Assembly (NCBI RefSeq): GCF_000270185.1
Contig: NC_015516.1
Span: 977,001-1,041,000, forward strand
From: Melissococcus plutonius ATCC 35311
GTDB lineage: Bacteria; Bacillota; Bacilli; Lactobacillales; Enterococcaceae
Length of the DNA stretch: 64,000 nucleotides
Direction: 5' to 3'
Shown here: positions 1 through 7,837 of the stretch, one piece after another
How positions within the stretch are numbered: position 1 is the stretch's first letter
Layout of the letters: each line of letters begins with the position of its first letter
Program-made: the position numbers and the translations under genes
The notes under the pieces: model-generated
What the model was told of the DNA's origin: nothing
What the model saw: the letters and a program-made list of their open reading frames with translations, nothing else
The model's database searches: none

Positions 1-135
1 GTGAAGAGTTGAAATTCGTTTATTTCTATTTATTTCATACAGGTGTCCTACTTTTATGACAATTAAATAATAACTAGCAACTTTTTTCATGAAATGATAA
101 AATAAGACAGAGAGCGGAAAGGATTGAATGTTAAT

Positions 136-1071
136 ATGAAAGAAGTTGTAAAGATTTATGAACTAGTCAACAAGCTTTCATTAGAAGTTGTCTATGGAAA
201 CAAAGAAAGTTTGAATAGGGAAATTACAACTAGTGACATTTCACGACCTGGATTAGAATTAACGGGTTATTTTAATTATTATTCTCATGATCGTTTACAA
301 TTATTTGGTAGTAAGGAAATTACATTTGCTGAGCGAATGATTCCAGAAGAACGTTTACTAGTGATGCGTCGTTTATGTGAAGAAGACACGCCTGCTTTTA
401 TTATCTCTAGAGGATTAACTGTTCCTAAGGAAATGATTCAAGCAGCTAAAGAAAAAGAAATAACGATTCTACGTTCACCAATCTCAACTTCAAGACTTTC
501 TGGTGCAATTTCTAACTATTTAGATGGTCGTTTAGCAGTAAGAACCAGTGTACATGGCGTTTTAGTCGATGTTTATGGGTTAGGTGTACTCATTCAGGGA
601 GATAGCGGCATTGGTAAAAGTGAAACTGCATTAGAATTAATTAAACGAGGCCATCGTTTAATTGCAGATGATCGGGTCGATGTTTACCAAAAAGATGAAT
701 TGACTATTATTGGTGAACCACCAAAAATTTTACAACATTTAATTGAAATCAGAGGTGTTGGAATTATTGATGTAATGAATCTTTTTGGCGCAAGTGCTGT
801 TCGTGGATCAATGCAAATTCAATTAGTAATGAATTTAGAAAGTTGGGAAAAAGATAAAAAATATGATCGTTTAGGAACAGATGATGAAGTAGTAGAAATC
901 GCTAAAGTGAATGTTCCACAAATAAAAATTCCTGTGAAAACTGGCCGTAATGTGGCAATCATTATCGAAGTAGCTGCAATGAATTTTCGTGCGAAAACAA
1001 TTGGATATGATGCAACAAAAGTTTTTGAAGATAGATTGACAAAACTAATTGAAGAAAACTCAACCTTATAG
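136..1071 (+). CDS. hprK: HPr kinase/phosphorylase
   Basis: Bifunctional enzyme that phosphorylates HPr of the PTS on its regulatory serine, or removes that phosphate. Ser-phosphorylated HPr is the co-repressor of CcpA, whose gene lies at 6.7 kb. An N-terminal domain is followed by the catalytic domain with P-loop GDSGIGKS at about residues 155-162 and the family signature [17 protein letters not shown] chose ATG 136 over TTG 124: the SD-like GGAAAGG at 116-122 leaves about 13 nt to the ATG but only 1 nt to the TTG. At 311 aa the length is normal. It is first in a tight hprK-lgt-gpsA-galU series, a common Firmicute arrangement. The 5' flank at 1-123 holds no recognisable gene. Confidence 0.97.
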   Translation: MKEVVKIYELVNKLSLEVVYGNKESLNREITTSDISRPGLELTGYFNYYSHDRLQLFGSKEITFAERMIPEERLLVMRRLCEEDTPAFIISRGLTVPKEMIQAAKEKEITILRSPISTSRLSGAISNYLDGRLAVRTSVHGVLVDVYGLGVLIQGDSGIGKSETALELIKRGHRLIADDRVDVYQKDELTIIGEPPKILQHLIEIRGVGIIDVMNLFGASAVRGSMQIQLVMNLESWEKDKKYDRLGTDDEVVEIAKVNVPQIKIPVKTGRNVAIIIEVAAMNFRAKTIGYDATKVFEDRLTKLIEENSTL

Positions 1072-1091
1072 AAAAGAAAGGAGTTTGTTCA

Positions 1092-1913
1092 ATGATTTTA
1101 CAATTAAATCCTGTGGCTTTTCGTTTATTTGGTATTTCTATTTACTGGTATGCAGTGATCATTGTTTCAGGAATTTTTATTGGGGTCTGGTTAAGTAGTA
1201 GGGAAGCGGTTCGTGTCGGTTTAAAATCGGATGATGTTATTGATTTTATGCTTTGGGGACTTCCAAGTGCCATTATTGGTGCTAGACTTTATTACGTTGC
1301 TTTTAAGTGGCAGGATTACATAAACAATCCACTTGAAATATTTCTAACAAGAAATGGTGGATTAGCGATCTATGGAGGATTAATTGGTGGTGGAATTGCT
1401 TTATTAATTTTTACTTATCAGCGATTTATTTCTCCATGGACATTTTTAGATATTGCTGCACCAAGTGTTTTGCTAGCACAAGCGATTGGACGTTGGGGAA
1501 ATTTTATGAACCATGAAGCCTATGGACCGAAAACAACTCATGCTTTTTTAAGTAATCTTCATTTACCTAATTTTATCATCACGAATATGAAAATGGATGG
1601 TTTCTACCGTCAACCAACTTTCTTATATGAATCATGCTGGAGTTTGTTAGGTTTTTGTCTACTCATCTTACTAAGGAGAAAAAAACATTTTTTTAAGCAG
1701 GGAGAAGTCTTTTTAAGTTATATTGGGTGGTATGCATTTGGTCGCTTTTTCATTGAGGGGATGCGAACAGATAGCCTTTACCTATTTAATAATATAAGAA
1801 TCTCACAAGTTTTATCGTTTATTATATTTATTAGTGTGCTCATCATCATTTACGTACGGAGAAAGACAAAAAACTTAAATGATTATGAAAGAATACAAAA
1901 TAATATTGTGTGA
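1092..1913 (+). CDS. lgt: Prolipoprotein diacylglyceryl transferase
   Basis: Membrane enzyme that moves diacylglycerol from phosphatidylglycerol to the lipobox cysteine of prolipoproteins. The 273-residue protein has several hydrophobic helices. It carries the conserved NGGLAIYGGLIGGG stretch at about 94-107 and the signature GRWGNFMNHEAYG, which holds the essential arginine. SD AGAAAGGAG sits at 1075-1083, before ATG 1092. The gene starts 20 nt after hprK ends, so co-transcription is likely. Its C-terminus is basic and cytosolic, as usual. Lipoprotein substrates need not be nearby, but the decayed lipoprotein at 38 kb would have been one. Confidence 0.97.
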   Translation: MILQLNPVAFRLFGISIYWYAVIIVSGIFIGVWLSSREAVRVGLKSDDVIDFMLWGLPSAIIGARLYYVAFKWQDYINNPLEIFLTRNGGLAIYGGLIGGGIALLIFTYQRFISPWTFLDIAAPSVLLAQAIGRWGNFMNHEAYGPKTTHAFLSNLHLPNFIITNMKMDGFYRQPTFLYESCWSLLGFCLLILLRRKKHFFKQGEVFLSYIGWYAFGRFFIEGMRTDSLYLFNNIRISQVLSFIIFISVLIIIYVRRKTKNLNDYERIQNNIV

Positions 1914-1927
1914 ATTGAATTATTTTT

Positions 1928-1955
1928 TTGTTAAAAATAGAAGATATGATAAAAT
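1928..1955 (+). promoter_or_regulatory. Possible gpsA promoter
   Basis: TTGTTA (1928-1933) and TAAAAT (1950-1955) are separated by 16 nt and lie 46 nt upstream of the gpsA start. The match is modest. gpsA may also be read from upstream. Confidence 0.35.
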
Positions 1956-2000
1956 AAGAAAGACTATTTTTACTTTTACATAGCGAAAGGGAGTTTTTTA

Positions 2001-3020
2001 TTGATAAAACAAAAAATTGCCGTATTAGGACCTGGTTCATGGGGAAGCGCACTTGCCCAGGTATTAGCGGAAAATGATCAGGAAGTTTGGCTTTGGGGAA
2101 ATAACAAAGAACAAATAGAAGAAATTAACTTATCTCATACGAATAAACATTATTTATCAGATATCGTACTCCCCACTTCAATAAAAGGTACGGTTTCTTT
2201 AAAAGAATGCATAGATGGTGCAGACGTGATTTTATTTGTATTACCCACAAATGCTATTCGTACTGTTGCTAGACAAGTAGCTGAATTATGTAAAAATCAA
2301 CCTCTAATTATTCATGCCAGTAAGGGATTGGAACAAGATTCCCACAAACGTATTTCAGAAATACTGGCAGAAGAAATTCATGAAGAAAAACGCAAAGGAA
2401 TTGTTGCTTTATCTGGACCAAGTCATGCAGAAGAAGTAGCTGTACATGATATTACAACAATTACAGCTGCAAGTATTAATGAGAAAAATGCTGAGTATGT
2501 GCAAAGATTATTTATGAATAATTATTTTCGTGTTTATACAAATAATGATATAGTAGGTGTTGAGACAGGAGCAGCTCTAAAAAATATTATTGCTTTAGGA
2601 GCTGGTGCTATTTATGGACTTGGATTTGGCGATAATGCTAAAGCAGCTATTATGACACGTGGTTTAGCTGAAATTAGTCGTTTAGGTGTGGCTATGGGTG
2701 CTAATCCACTTACCTTCATTGGATTGAGCGGTGTTGGTGATTTGATTGTTACTTGTACAAGTGTTTATTCGAGAAATTGGCGAGCTGGGAATTTGCTAGG
2801 AAAAGGACATGAATTAAAAGAAGTTTTAGACAATATGGGTATGGTCATTGAGGGAGTAACAACGACCAAGGCAGCGTATGAGCTTTCTAATACATTAAAT
2901 ATAGAAATGCCCATTACGCATGCTATCTATAATGTTCTTTATAACAATGCAGATGTGAAAAAGGCCGCTGAAGAAATTATGTTAAGAAATGGAAAAACTG
3001 AAAATGAATTTACCTTATAA
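2001..3020 (+). CDS. gpsA: Glycerol-3-phosphate dehydrogenase [NAD(P)+]
   Basis: Reduces dihydroxyacetone phosphate to sn-glycerol-3-phosphate, the backbone precursor of phospholipids and of glycerol teichoic acids. The N-terminal Rossmann motif reads [14 protein letters not shown], with Pro where many homologues have Ala. The catalytic-lysine region [20 protein letters not shown] and the following [12 protein letters not shown] are present, and the length of 339 aa is normal. The start is TTG 2001, supported by SD AAAGGGAG at 1986-1993 and by the motif position. galU follows after 15 nt. Confidence 0.97.
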   Translation: MIKQKIAVLGPGSWGSALAQVLAENDQEVWLWGNNKEQIEEINLSHTNKHYLSDIVLPTSIKGTVSLKECIDGADVILFVLPTNAIRTVARQVAELCKNQPLIIHASKGLEQDSHKRISEILAEEIHEEKRKGIVALSGPSHAEEVAVHDITTITAASINEKNAEYVQRLFMNNYFRVYTNNDIVGVETGAALKNIIALGAGAIYGLGFGDNAKAAIMTRGLAEISRLGVAMGANPLTFIGLSGVGDLIVTCTSVYSRNWRAGNLLGKGHELKEVLDNMGMVIEGVTTTKAAYELSNTLNIEMPITHAIYNVLYNNADVKKAAEEIMLRNGKTENEFTL

Positions 3021-3035
3021 GGAGGATATAAATAA

Positions 3036-3944
3036 ATGAAAGTAAGAAAAGCCGTTATTCCAGCAGCAGGATTAGGTACCCGTTTTTTACCTGCAACCAA
3101 AGCAATCGCTAAGGAAATGTTACCAATTGTTGACAAACCAACGATTCAATTTATTGTTGAGGAAGCTTTAGCTTCAGGAATTGAAGATATCTTAATTGTA
3201 ACTGGAAAAGCTAAACGACCAATTGAAGATCATTTCGATGCAAATTTTGAGTTAGAAAGTAATTTACGACAAAAAAATAAAACAGACCTATTAAAATTGG
3301 TGGAAGAAACGACAGATGTAAACTTACATTTTATTCGTCAATCTCATCCTATGGGACTAGGACATGCTGTACTTCAGGCAAAGGCTTTTGTTGGAAATGA
3401 GCCATTTATTGTTATGCTTGGTGATGACATCATGAAAGATAAGATACCATTATCAAAACAACTAATGAATGATTATGAAAATACACACGCATCAACAATT
3501 GCTGTTATGAAAGTTCCCCATATGGAAACTTCAAAATATGGAATTATTGATCCTGAGCAGGAAATTGCTAAGGGATTATATAATGTTCATAATTTTGTTG
3601 AAAAACCAAAACCTGAAAACGCACCTAGTGATTTAGCAATTATTGGTCGTTATTTACTGACGCCTGAAATATTTGAAATTTTAGAAACACAAAAACCCGG
3701 AGCTGGAAATGAAATTCAGTTAACTGATGCCATTGATACATTGAACAGAACGCAACGTGTATTTGCCAGAGAGTTTGTGGGTAAACGATTTGATGTTGGT
3801 GATAAATTTGGCTTTTTAAAAACAAGTATTGAATATGGCCTTGTTCATCCAGAAGTAAAAGATAACTTGCGTCAATTTATTATCGATACAGGAATTCAAT
3901 TATCCAAAGAAGACAAAACAAAAAAGACAGATAACAAATCATAA
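3036..3944 (+). CDS. galU: UTP-glucose-1-phosphate uridylyltransferase
   Basis: Makes UDP-glucose from UTP and glucose-1-phosphate for glycolipids, wall sugars and the Leloir pathway. The nucleotidyltransferase signature [19 protein letters not shown] is at about residues 11-29, followed by the VDKP motif. The metal/nucleotide region MLGDDIM and the family-typical FVEKPKP are also present. Length is 302 aa with a short Lys/Thr-rich tail. SD AAGGAGG stands immediately upstream. It is last in the hprK-lgt-gpsA-galU run, which ends at the hairpin at 3963-4021. Confidence 0.97.
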   Translation: MKVRKAVIPAAGLGTRFLPATKAIAKEMLPIVDKPTIQFIVEEALASGIEDILIVTGKAKRPIEDHFDANFELESNLRQKNKTDLLKLVEETTDVNLHFIRQSHPMGLGHAVLQAKAFVGNEPFIVMLGDDIMKDKIPLSKQLMNDYENTHASTIAVMKVPHMETSKYGIIDPEQEIAKGLYNVHNFVEKPKPENAPSDLAIIGRYLLTPEIFEILETQKPGAGNEIQLTDAIDTLNRTQRVFAREFVGKRFDVGDKFGFLKTSIEYGLVHPEVKDNLRQFIIDTGIQLSKEDKTKKTDNKS

Positions 3945-3962
3945 AATTAAAAACAACTCTGA

Positions 3963-4021
3963 AAAATAAGATATCAATACAGAAATAAATTTATAATATT
4001 TCTGTTTTGATATCTTATTTT
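3963..4021 (+). terminator. Terminator after galU
   Basis: Long near-perfect inverted repeat: AAAATAAGATATCAA...TTGATATCTTATTTT, extended inward by CAGAAATA/TATTTCTG. It lies 19 nt after the galU stop, and the T run is the distal part of the stem itself. Confidence 0.75.
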
Positions 4022-4304
4022 AATTTAAAAGAAATATGAATTATAAAAAATTGCTAATACAATTTCAATAAAATCAGGAAAAATAGTTCAGCTACCTTTC
4101 ACTAGTTATCTTACTAAAAAATAGTAGATAATAAAAAATGAGCATAATATTTACAAAATCAAATAAAAAATTAAATTCTAACAAAATAACGATTGATATT
4201 TTATTTTTTATAAACGATAGTAAAATTTATTATTTTGAGTTGTTAAAAAAAAGCAGTTGATGTTATCCTAAAAGTATCAATTATCAGCAGAAGGGAGCAA
4301 ATAG
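4022..4304. other. AT-rich intergenic stretch
   Basis: No gene seen. A candidate promoter for the next gene is TTGTTA at 4240-4245 with TATCCT at 4264-4269 (spacer 18), which is a weak match. The rest is low-complexity A/T sequence. Confidence 0.4.
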
Positions 4305-4724
4305 ATGACAGTTGGTGAAATGGCTGCTTTAATAGCTGCACTTGCATTTGTAGTCTTGGTAATATTTCTAGTAATTATTTTATTAAAAGTTTATAAAATT
4401 ATGGACCAAGCATCACAGACAGTTGAAGAAACAAATAAAACAATTGAAGTTATTACAAAAGATATAACAGCTCTTACCTATCAAGTTGAAGGTATGCTTG
4501 CTAAAAGTAATGAATTATTGAATGATATTAATCAAAAGATGGTAAAAATTGATCCCTTATTTACTGCCGTTGCTGATTTAAGTGAGAGTGTTTCTGAGTT
4601 GAATTACTCAGGCAAGAACTTCTTTAGACGGGTAGGTTCAGTGGGGAGTTTTACGACAAAAGCTGGCTTTATGACAAAAATGGGTAAAGCAGCCTATCGT
4701 GTATTGAAACCTAAAAATAAATAA
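4305..4724 (+). CDS. DUF948-containing membrane protein (YtxG-like)
   Basis: A 139-residue protein with one strong N-terminal transmembrane helix (about residues 8-29, rich in Ala/Val/Leu/Ile). A helical, coiled-coil-prone segment with repeated Thr/Asn/Lys-Glu heptads follows, and the C-terminus is basic. This is the DUF948 layout. In bacilli the homologue ytxG sits beside ytxH, as here. The family is linked to general stress or envelope functions, but no biochemical activity is established. SD AGAAGGGAG is upstream of ATG 4305. The ytxH-like gene begins 15 nt after the stop, so the two form one unit. Confidence 0.85.
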   Translation: MTVGEMAALIAALAFVVLVIFLVIILLKVYKIMDQASQTVEETNKTIEVITKDITALTYQVEGMLAKSNELLNDINQKMVKIDPLFTAVADLSESVSELNYSGKNFFRRVGSVGSFTTKAGFMTKMGKAAYRVLKPKNK

Positions 4725-4738
4725 TTGGAGGAGTTAGT

Positions 4739-5271
4739 ATGGCAAAAAAAATAGGTTTTTCCTAGGCGCATTTATTGGTGGAACGGCAGCAGCCATGACT
4801 GCTTTATTGTTTGCACCTAAATCTGGCAAAGAATTAAGAAAAGATCTAGCAGAACAGACAGATGATTTGAAAGATATAGCAATGAATTATGCAAATTCTG
4901 CAATGGAGAAGACTTCTGAATTTACAGAAAAAACAAAATGCCAAACAAACGATTTTAATGATCAAATGAGAGAAGCAATCAAACCAACAGTTTATCGAGC
5001 TGATGATGAAGATGAATTAGAAGATCAATTTAATCAATTTAAAGAAAAAACAGATGAATTATCTAATCATTTTAAAGAGGCAACAAAAAGTGTTGATCAT
5101 CATGCAGAACAACTTAAAAATAAAGCAAAAGATACTTCTGATGATATTTATATTGATGTAAAAGATTCTGCTGAAAAAGCAAAGAAATTTGTTTCAGAAG
5201 GAGCAAAGGAAGCAAGACAAACAATAAAAGACGTTTCAAAAGAAATGTTTGAAACAGAAAATAAGGATTAA
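4739..5271 (+). pseudogene. YtxH-like general stress protein, frameshifted in poly-A
   Basis: Starting at ATG 4739 (SD GGAGGAG 4728-4734), translation gives MAKKIGFS and stops at TAG. Adding one A to the A8 run at 4744-4751 restores MAKKNRFFLGAFIGGTAA, the typical YtxH N-terminus with a Gly/Ala-rich membrane helix. It then runs on through FAPKSGKELRKDL, the YtxH hallmark, to the stop at 5271 (about 177 aa). The remainder is a long charged amphipathic helix. An internal start at ATG 4795 would drop the membrane anchor. The open frame downstream is otherwise intact over 150 codons. This suggests a very recent indel, a sequencing error, or slippage on the A tract. It pairs with the upstream DUF948 gene. 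Confidence 0.8.
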
Positions 5272-5312
5272 TCTTAGCATAGCAAATATTAAATACCATG
5301 AATTGTTTAATA

Positions 5313-5367
5313 AAAAACCATTCTCTTGTTGAAGAATAAAATAGATTCAGCAAGAGAATGGTTTTTT
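5313..5367. terminator. Bidirectional terminator, ytxH / pepQ
   Basis: Perfect arms AAACCATTCTCTTG and CAAGAGAATGGTTT are flanked by A runs on the left and T runs on the right. The hairpin sits between convergent genes and can serve both strands. Confidence 0.85.
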
Positions 5368-5373
5368 AGAATT

Positions 5374-6477
5374 CTAATCAAATATCAATAGTTCTTTTGG
5401 TGTTTTTGTAAATAATTCACAACCTGTTTTTGTTACATGAAGACAATCTTCAATCCGTACCCCTATATTTTCTGGAATATACACACCGGGTTCAATTGAG
5501 AAACACATACCTTCTTCTATAACTAGATCGTTTCCTGTAATAATCGAAGGATACTCATGAACGATTGATCCAATACCATGACCAAGGCGATGGTTGAAAT
5601 ATTCACCATATCCAGCTTCAGTAATAACATTACGGGCAATACTGTCCAGTTCACTTGCAGTAATCCCTGGTTTAACTGCTTCGATAGCTTTAAGTTGCGC
5701 AGTTAAGACTAACTGATAGATTTCTTTTTGGAAATCATTCGTCTCTTTAAAGCTGACAGTTCTTGATACATCACTACAATAACCATCCCAGATAACTCCT
5801 AAATCAAAAAGAACGAGCTGGTGGGGAGCAACAAGTGTATTCCCAGGTGTACCATGTGGATTTGCTGCATTTTTTCCAGTTAAAACCAATGTATCGAAAC
5901 TCATAGATAAAACACCTTGACGTTTTAATTGGTATTCGATTTCTGCTACAATCTCTTGTTCAGAAGCCCCATCTTGAATAGCATTGAAACCAATCAACAA
6001 AGCTTTATCTGCCCAATCACCAGCAGCCATTAATCGGTCAATCTCATTCTGTGTTTTTATTAATTGTAGCTTTTCGATAACAGGTGTGGCATTTTTTGTT
6101 AGATTAGCTGAAGGTAAATAATTTTTTAACTGATCAAATCTATCTACAGAAAGGACATCTTTTTCAAAGGCAATTGTTGGAGCTGAATTCCTTTTTTGTA
6201 GCAGTTGAGCAATTTTTTCCCAAGGATTTTCACTGTCTAAATAGCCATAAACAGGTGCATTCCATGAACTATTTTTTGCTTCTTCAACTTCTAAAGCAGG
6301 AGTAAATAAAAAGGATTCTTCTTCATTAACAGCTAAAAATAAAGCAAGTACACGTTCATGTGGATCACTTTCATATCCGGAAAAATAAGCAACGTGCCTA
6401 GGTTCACAGACATAAGTAAAGTCAATTTGTTCACTAATCATCCATTTTCTTAAATCATCCATTTTTGTTTGATTCAC
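5374..6477 (-). CDS. pepQ: Xaa-Pro dipeptidase (M24 family)
   Basis: Cytosolic metallo-dipeptidase that cleaves X-Pro dipeptides. It has the M24 pita-bread fold with an N-terminal creatinase-like domain. Metal ligands are visible in order: FDLGVIWDGYCSDVSRTV (two Asp), HRLGHGIGSIVHEYP (His), GMCFSIEPGVY (Glu) and GVRIEDCLHV (Glu). I take GTG 6477 as the start: AGAAGG lies 9 nt upstream, giving 367 aa, the usual length, whereas the longer TTG frame lacks an SD. The divergent pepQ-ccpA arrangement is typical of lactic acid bacteria. The shared 190-nt region carries the ccpA promoter and a cre-like site. Confidence 0.95.
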   Translation of the reverse strand: MNQTKMDDLRKWMISEQIDFTYVCEPRHVAYFSGYESDPHERVLALFLAVNEEESFLFTPALEVEEAKNSSWNAPVYGYLDSENPWEKIAQLLQKRNSAPTIAFEKDVLSVDRFDQLKNYLPSANLTKNATPVIEKLQLIKTQNEIDRLMAAGDWADKALLIGFNAIQDGASEQEIVAEIEYQLKRQGVLSMSFDTLVLTGKNAANPHGTPGNTLVAPHQLVLFDLGVIWDGYCSDVSRTVSFKETNDFQKEIYQLVLTAQLKAIEAVKPGITASELDSIARNVITEAGYGEYFNHRLGHGIGSIVHEYPSIITGNDLVIEEGMCFSIEPGVYIPENIGVRIEDCLHVTKTGCELFTKTPKELLIFD

Positions 6478-6571
6478 ATTATCCGACCTTCTTTCCAAAT
6501 TCTAACTATTATCATACCATGAATAGAAATAAAATGTTGATAGAAATATAAAATAAAATTTCATGAAAATA

Positions 6572-6611
6572 ATATAAAACGGTTGCAAAATAACAAAGAA
6601 TTTGTTATTCT
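6572..6611 (+). promoter_or_regulatory. ccpA promoter with overlapping cre-like site
   Basis: TTGCAA (6583-6588) and TATTCT (6606-6611) have a 17-nt spacer. A degenerate catabolite-responsive element (cre) at 6572-6589, core AAAACGGTTGCA, covers the -35. Against WTGNAARCGNWWWCA it has about three mismatches. The position fits CcpA autoregulation, known in relatives; the site itself is inferred. Confidence 0.45.
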
Positions 6612-6668
6612 TAAGAAGAAATGTAAATAACGTTTTCTGAAAATAATTTTAAGATTTAGGAGAATAGT

Positions 6669-7670
6669 ATGGAAAAGCAAACAATCACTATTTATGATGT
6701 TGCACGTGAAGCAAATGTTTCTATGGCAACTGTTTCTCGTGTAGTAAATGGTAATCCTAATGTAAAACCAGCTACACGTAAAAAAGTTCTCGAAGTTATT
6801 GATCGATTAGATTATAGACCCAATGCAGTTGCACGTGGCTTGGCAAGCAAAAAAACAACAACCATTGGCGTCATTATTCCTGATGTCAGTAATGTCTTTT
6901 TTTCTTCACTTGCAAGAGGAATAGATGATGTTGCAACAATGTACAAATATAACATCATCTTGGCTAATTCAGATGGGAATGATCAAAAAGAAGTAAACGT
7001 ATTAAATAATCTATTAGCAAAGCAAGTAGATGGCATTATTTTTATGGGACATCATATTACAGATGATATTCGTGGTGAATTTTCTCGTTCTAAAACGCCA
7101 GTTGTTTTGGCTGGTTCAGTTGATCCTGATAATCAGGTTGGCAGTGTAAATATTGACTATGAAGCAGCTACAAAAGATGCTGTTAATTTATTGGCTAAGA
7201 ATGGTCATAAAAAAATAGCATTCATTAGTGGTGCATTAATCGATCCAATTAATGGCCAGAATCGCATACGAGGATATAAAGAAGCTTTAGCTGAAAATAA
7301 TCTAACTTATAATGAAGGATTGGTTTTTGAAGCAAAATACAAATTTAAAGAAGGTATTAATTTAACAGATCGTATTCAAAATAGTCAAGCTACAGCAGCT
7401 TATATCACAGATGACGAACTAGCAGTTGGCTTACTTGATGGTTTATTAGATAAGGGAATAAAGGTACCTGAAGAATTTGAGATTATCACAAGTAACAACT
7501 CATTATTAACGGAAGTGACACGTCCACGTTTGACAAGTATTTCACAACCTTTATACGATATTGGTGCCGTTGCTATGCGTCTTTTAACTAAATTAATGAA
7601 TAAAGAAGAAGTAGAAGAAAAAAGGATCATTCTACCTTATAGTATTGATAGAAAAGAGTCAACGAACTAA
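6669..7670 (+). CDS. ccpA: Catabolite control protein A (LacI/GalR family)
   Basis: Global carbon-catabolite regulator that binds cre sites together with Ser-phosphorylated HPr, made by HprK (136-1071). The N-terminal LacI helix-turn-helix TIYDVAREANVSMATVSRVV is at about residues 6-25, with the hinge helix NAVARGLASKKT near 55. The sugar-binding-like core TIGVIIPDVSNVFFSSLARG... follows. At 333 aa it matches the CcpA norm. The SD-like AGGAGAA precedes ATG 6669. It is divergent from pepQ, as in many lactic acid bacteria, and this context supports CcpA over another LacI paralogue. Confidence 0.95.
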   Translation: MEKQTITIYDVAREANVSMATVSRVVNGNPNVKPATRKKVLEVIDRLDYRPNAVARGLASKKTTTIGVIIPDVSNVFFSSLARGIDDVATMYKYNIILANSDGNDQKEVNVLNNLLAKQVDGIIFMGHHITDDIRGEFSRSKTPVVLAGSVDPDNQVGSVNIDYEAATKDAVNLLAKNGHKKIAFISGALIDPINGQNRIRGYKEALAENNLTYNEGLVFEAKYKFKEGINLTDRIQNSQATAAYITDDELAVGLLDGLLDKGIKVPEEFEIITSNNSLLTEVTRPRLTSISQPLYDIGAVAMRLLTKLMNKEEVEEKRIILPYSIDRKESTN

Positions 7671-7681
7671 TTCAATATTCC

Positions 7682-7743
7682 ATTAAATTCAATAATTGGT
7701 AGTTTTCTAAATGGGAACTGACCGACTATTGAATTTAATTTTG
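7682..7743 (+). terminator. Terminator after ccpA
   Basis: Arms ATTAAATTCAATA (7682-7694) and TATTGAATTTAAT (7727-7739) with an inner GGTAGTTTTC/GGGAACTGACC pairing, followed by TTTT. Confidence 0.65.
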
Positions 7744-7757
7744 TCTATAAATAAATC

Positions 7758-7805
7758 AAAAACGCAATAAAATTGATGATACAATCAATTTTATTGCGTT
7801 TTTTT
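7758..7805. terminator. Bidirectional terminator, ccpA / pbp
   Basis: A perfect 19-bp stem AAAAACGCAATAAAATTGA/TCAATTTTATTGCGTTTTT with a T tail. It lies between the convergent ccpA and class A PBP genes. Confidence 0.88.
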
Positions 7806-7837
7806 CTCCATAAAAGATTAAAGCTTTTTATGATTAC

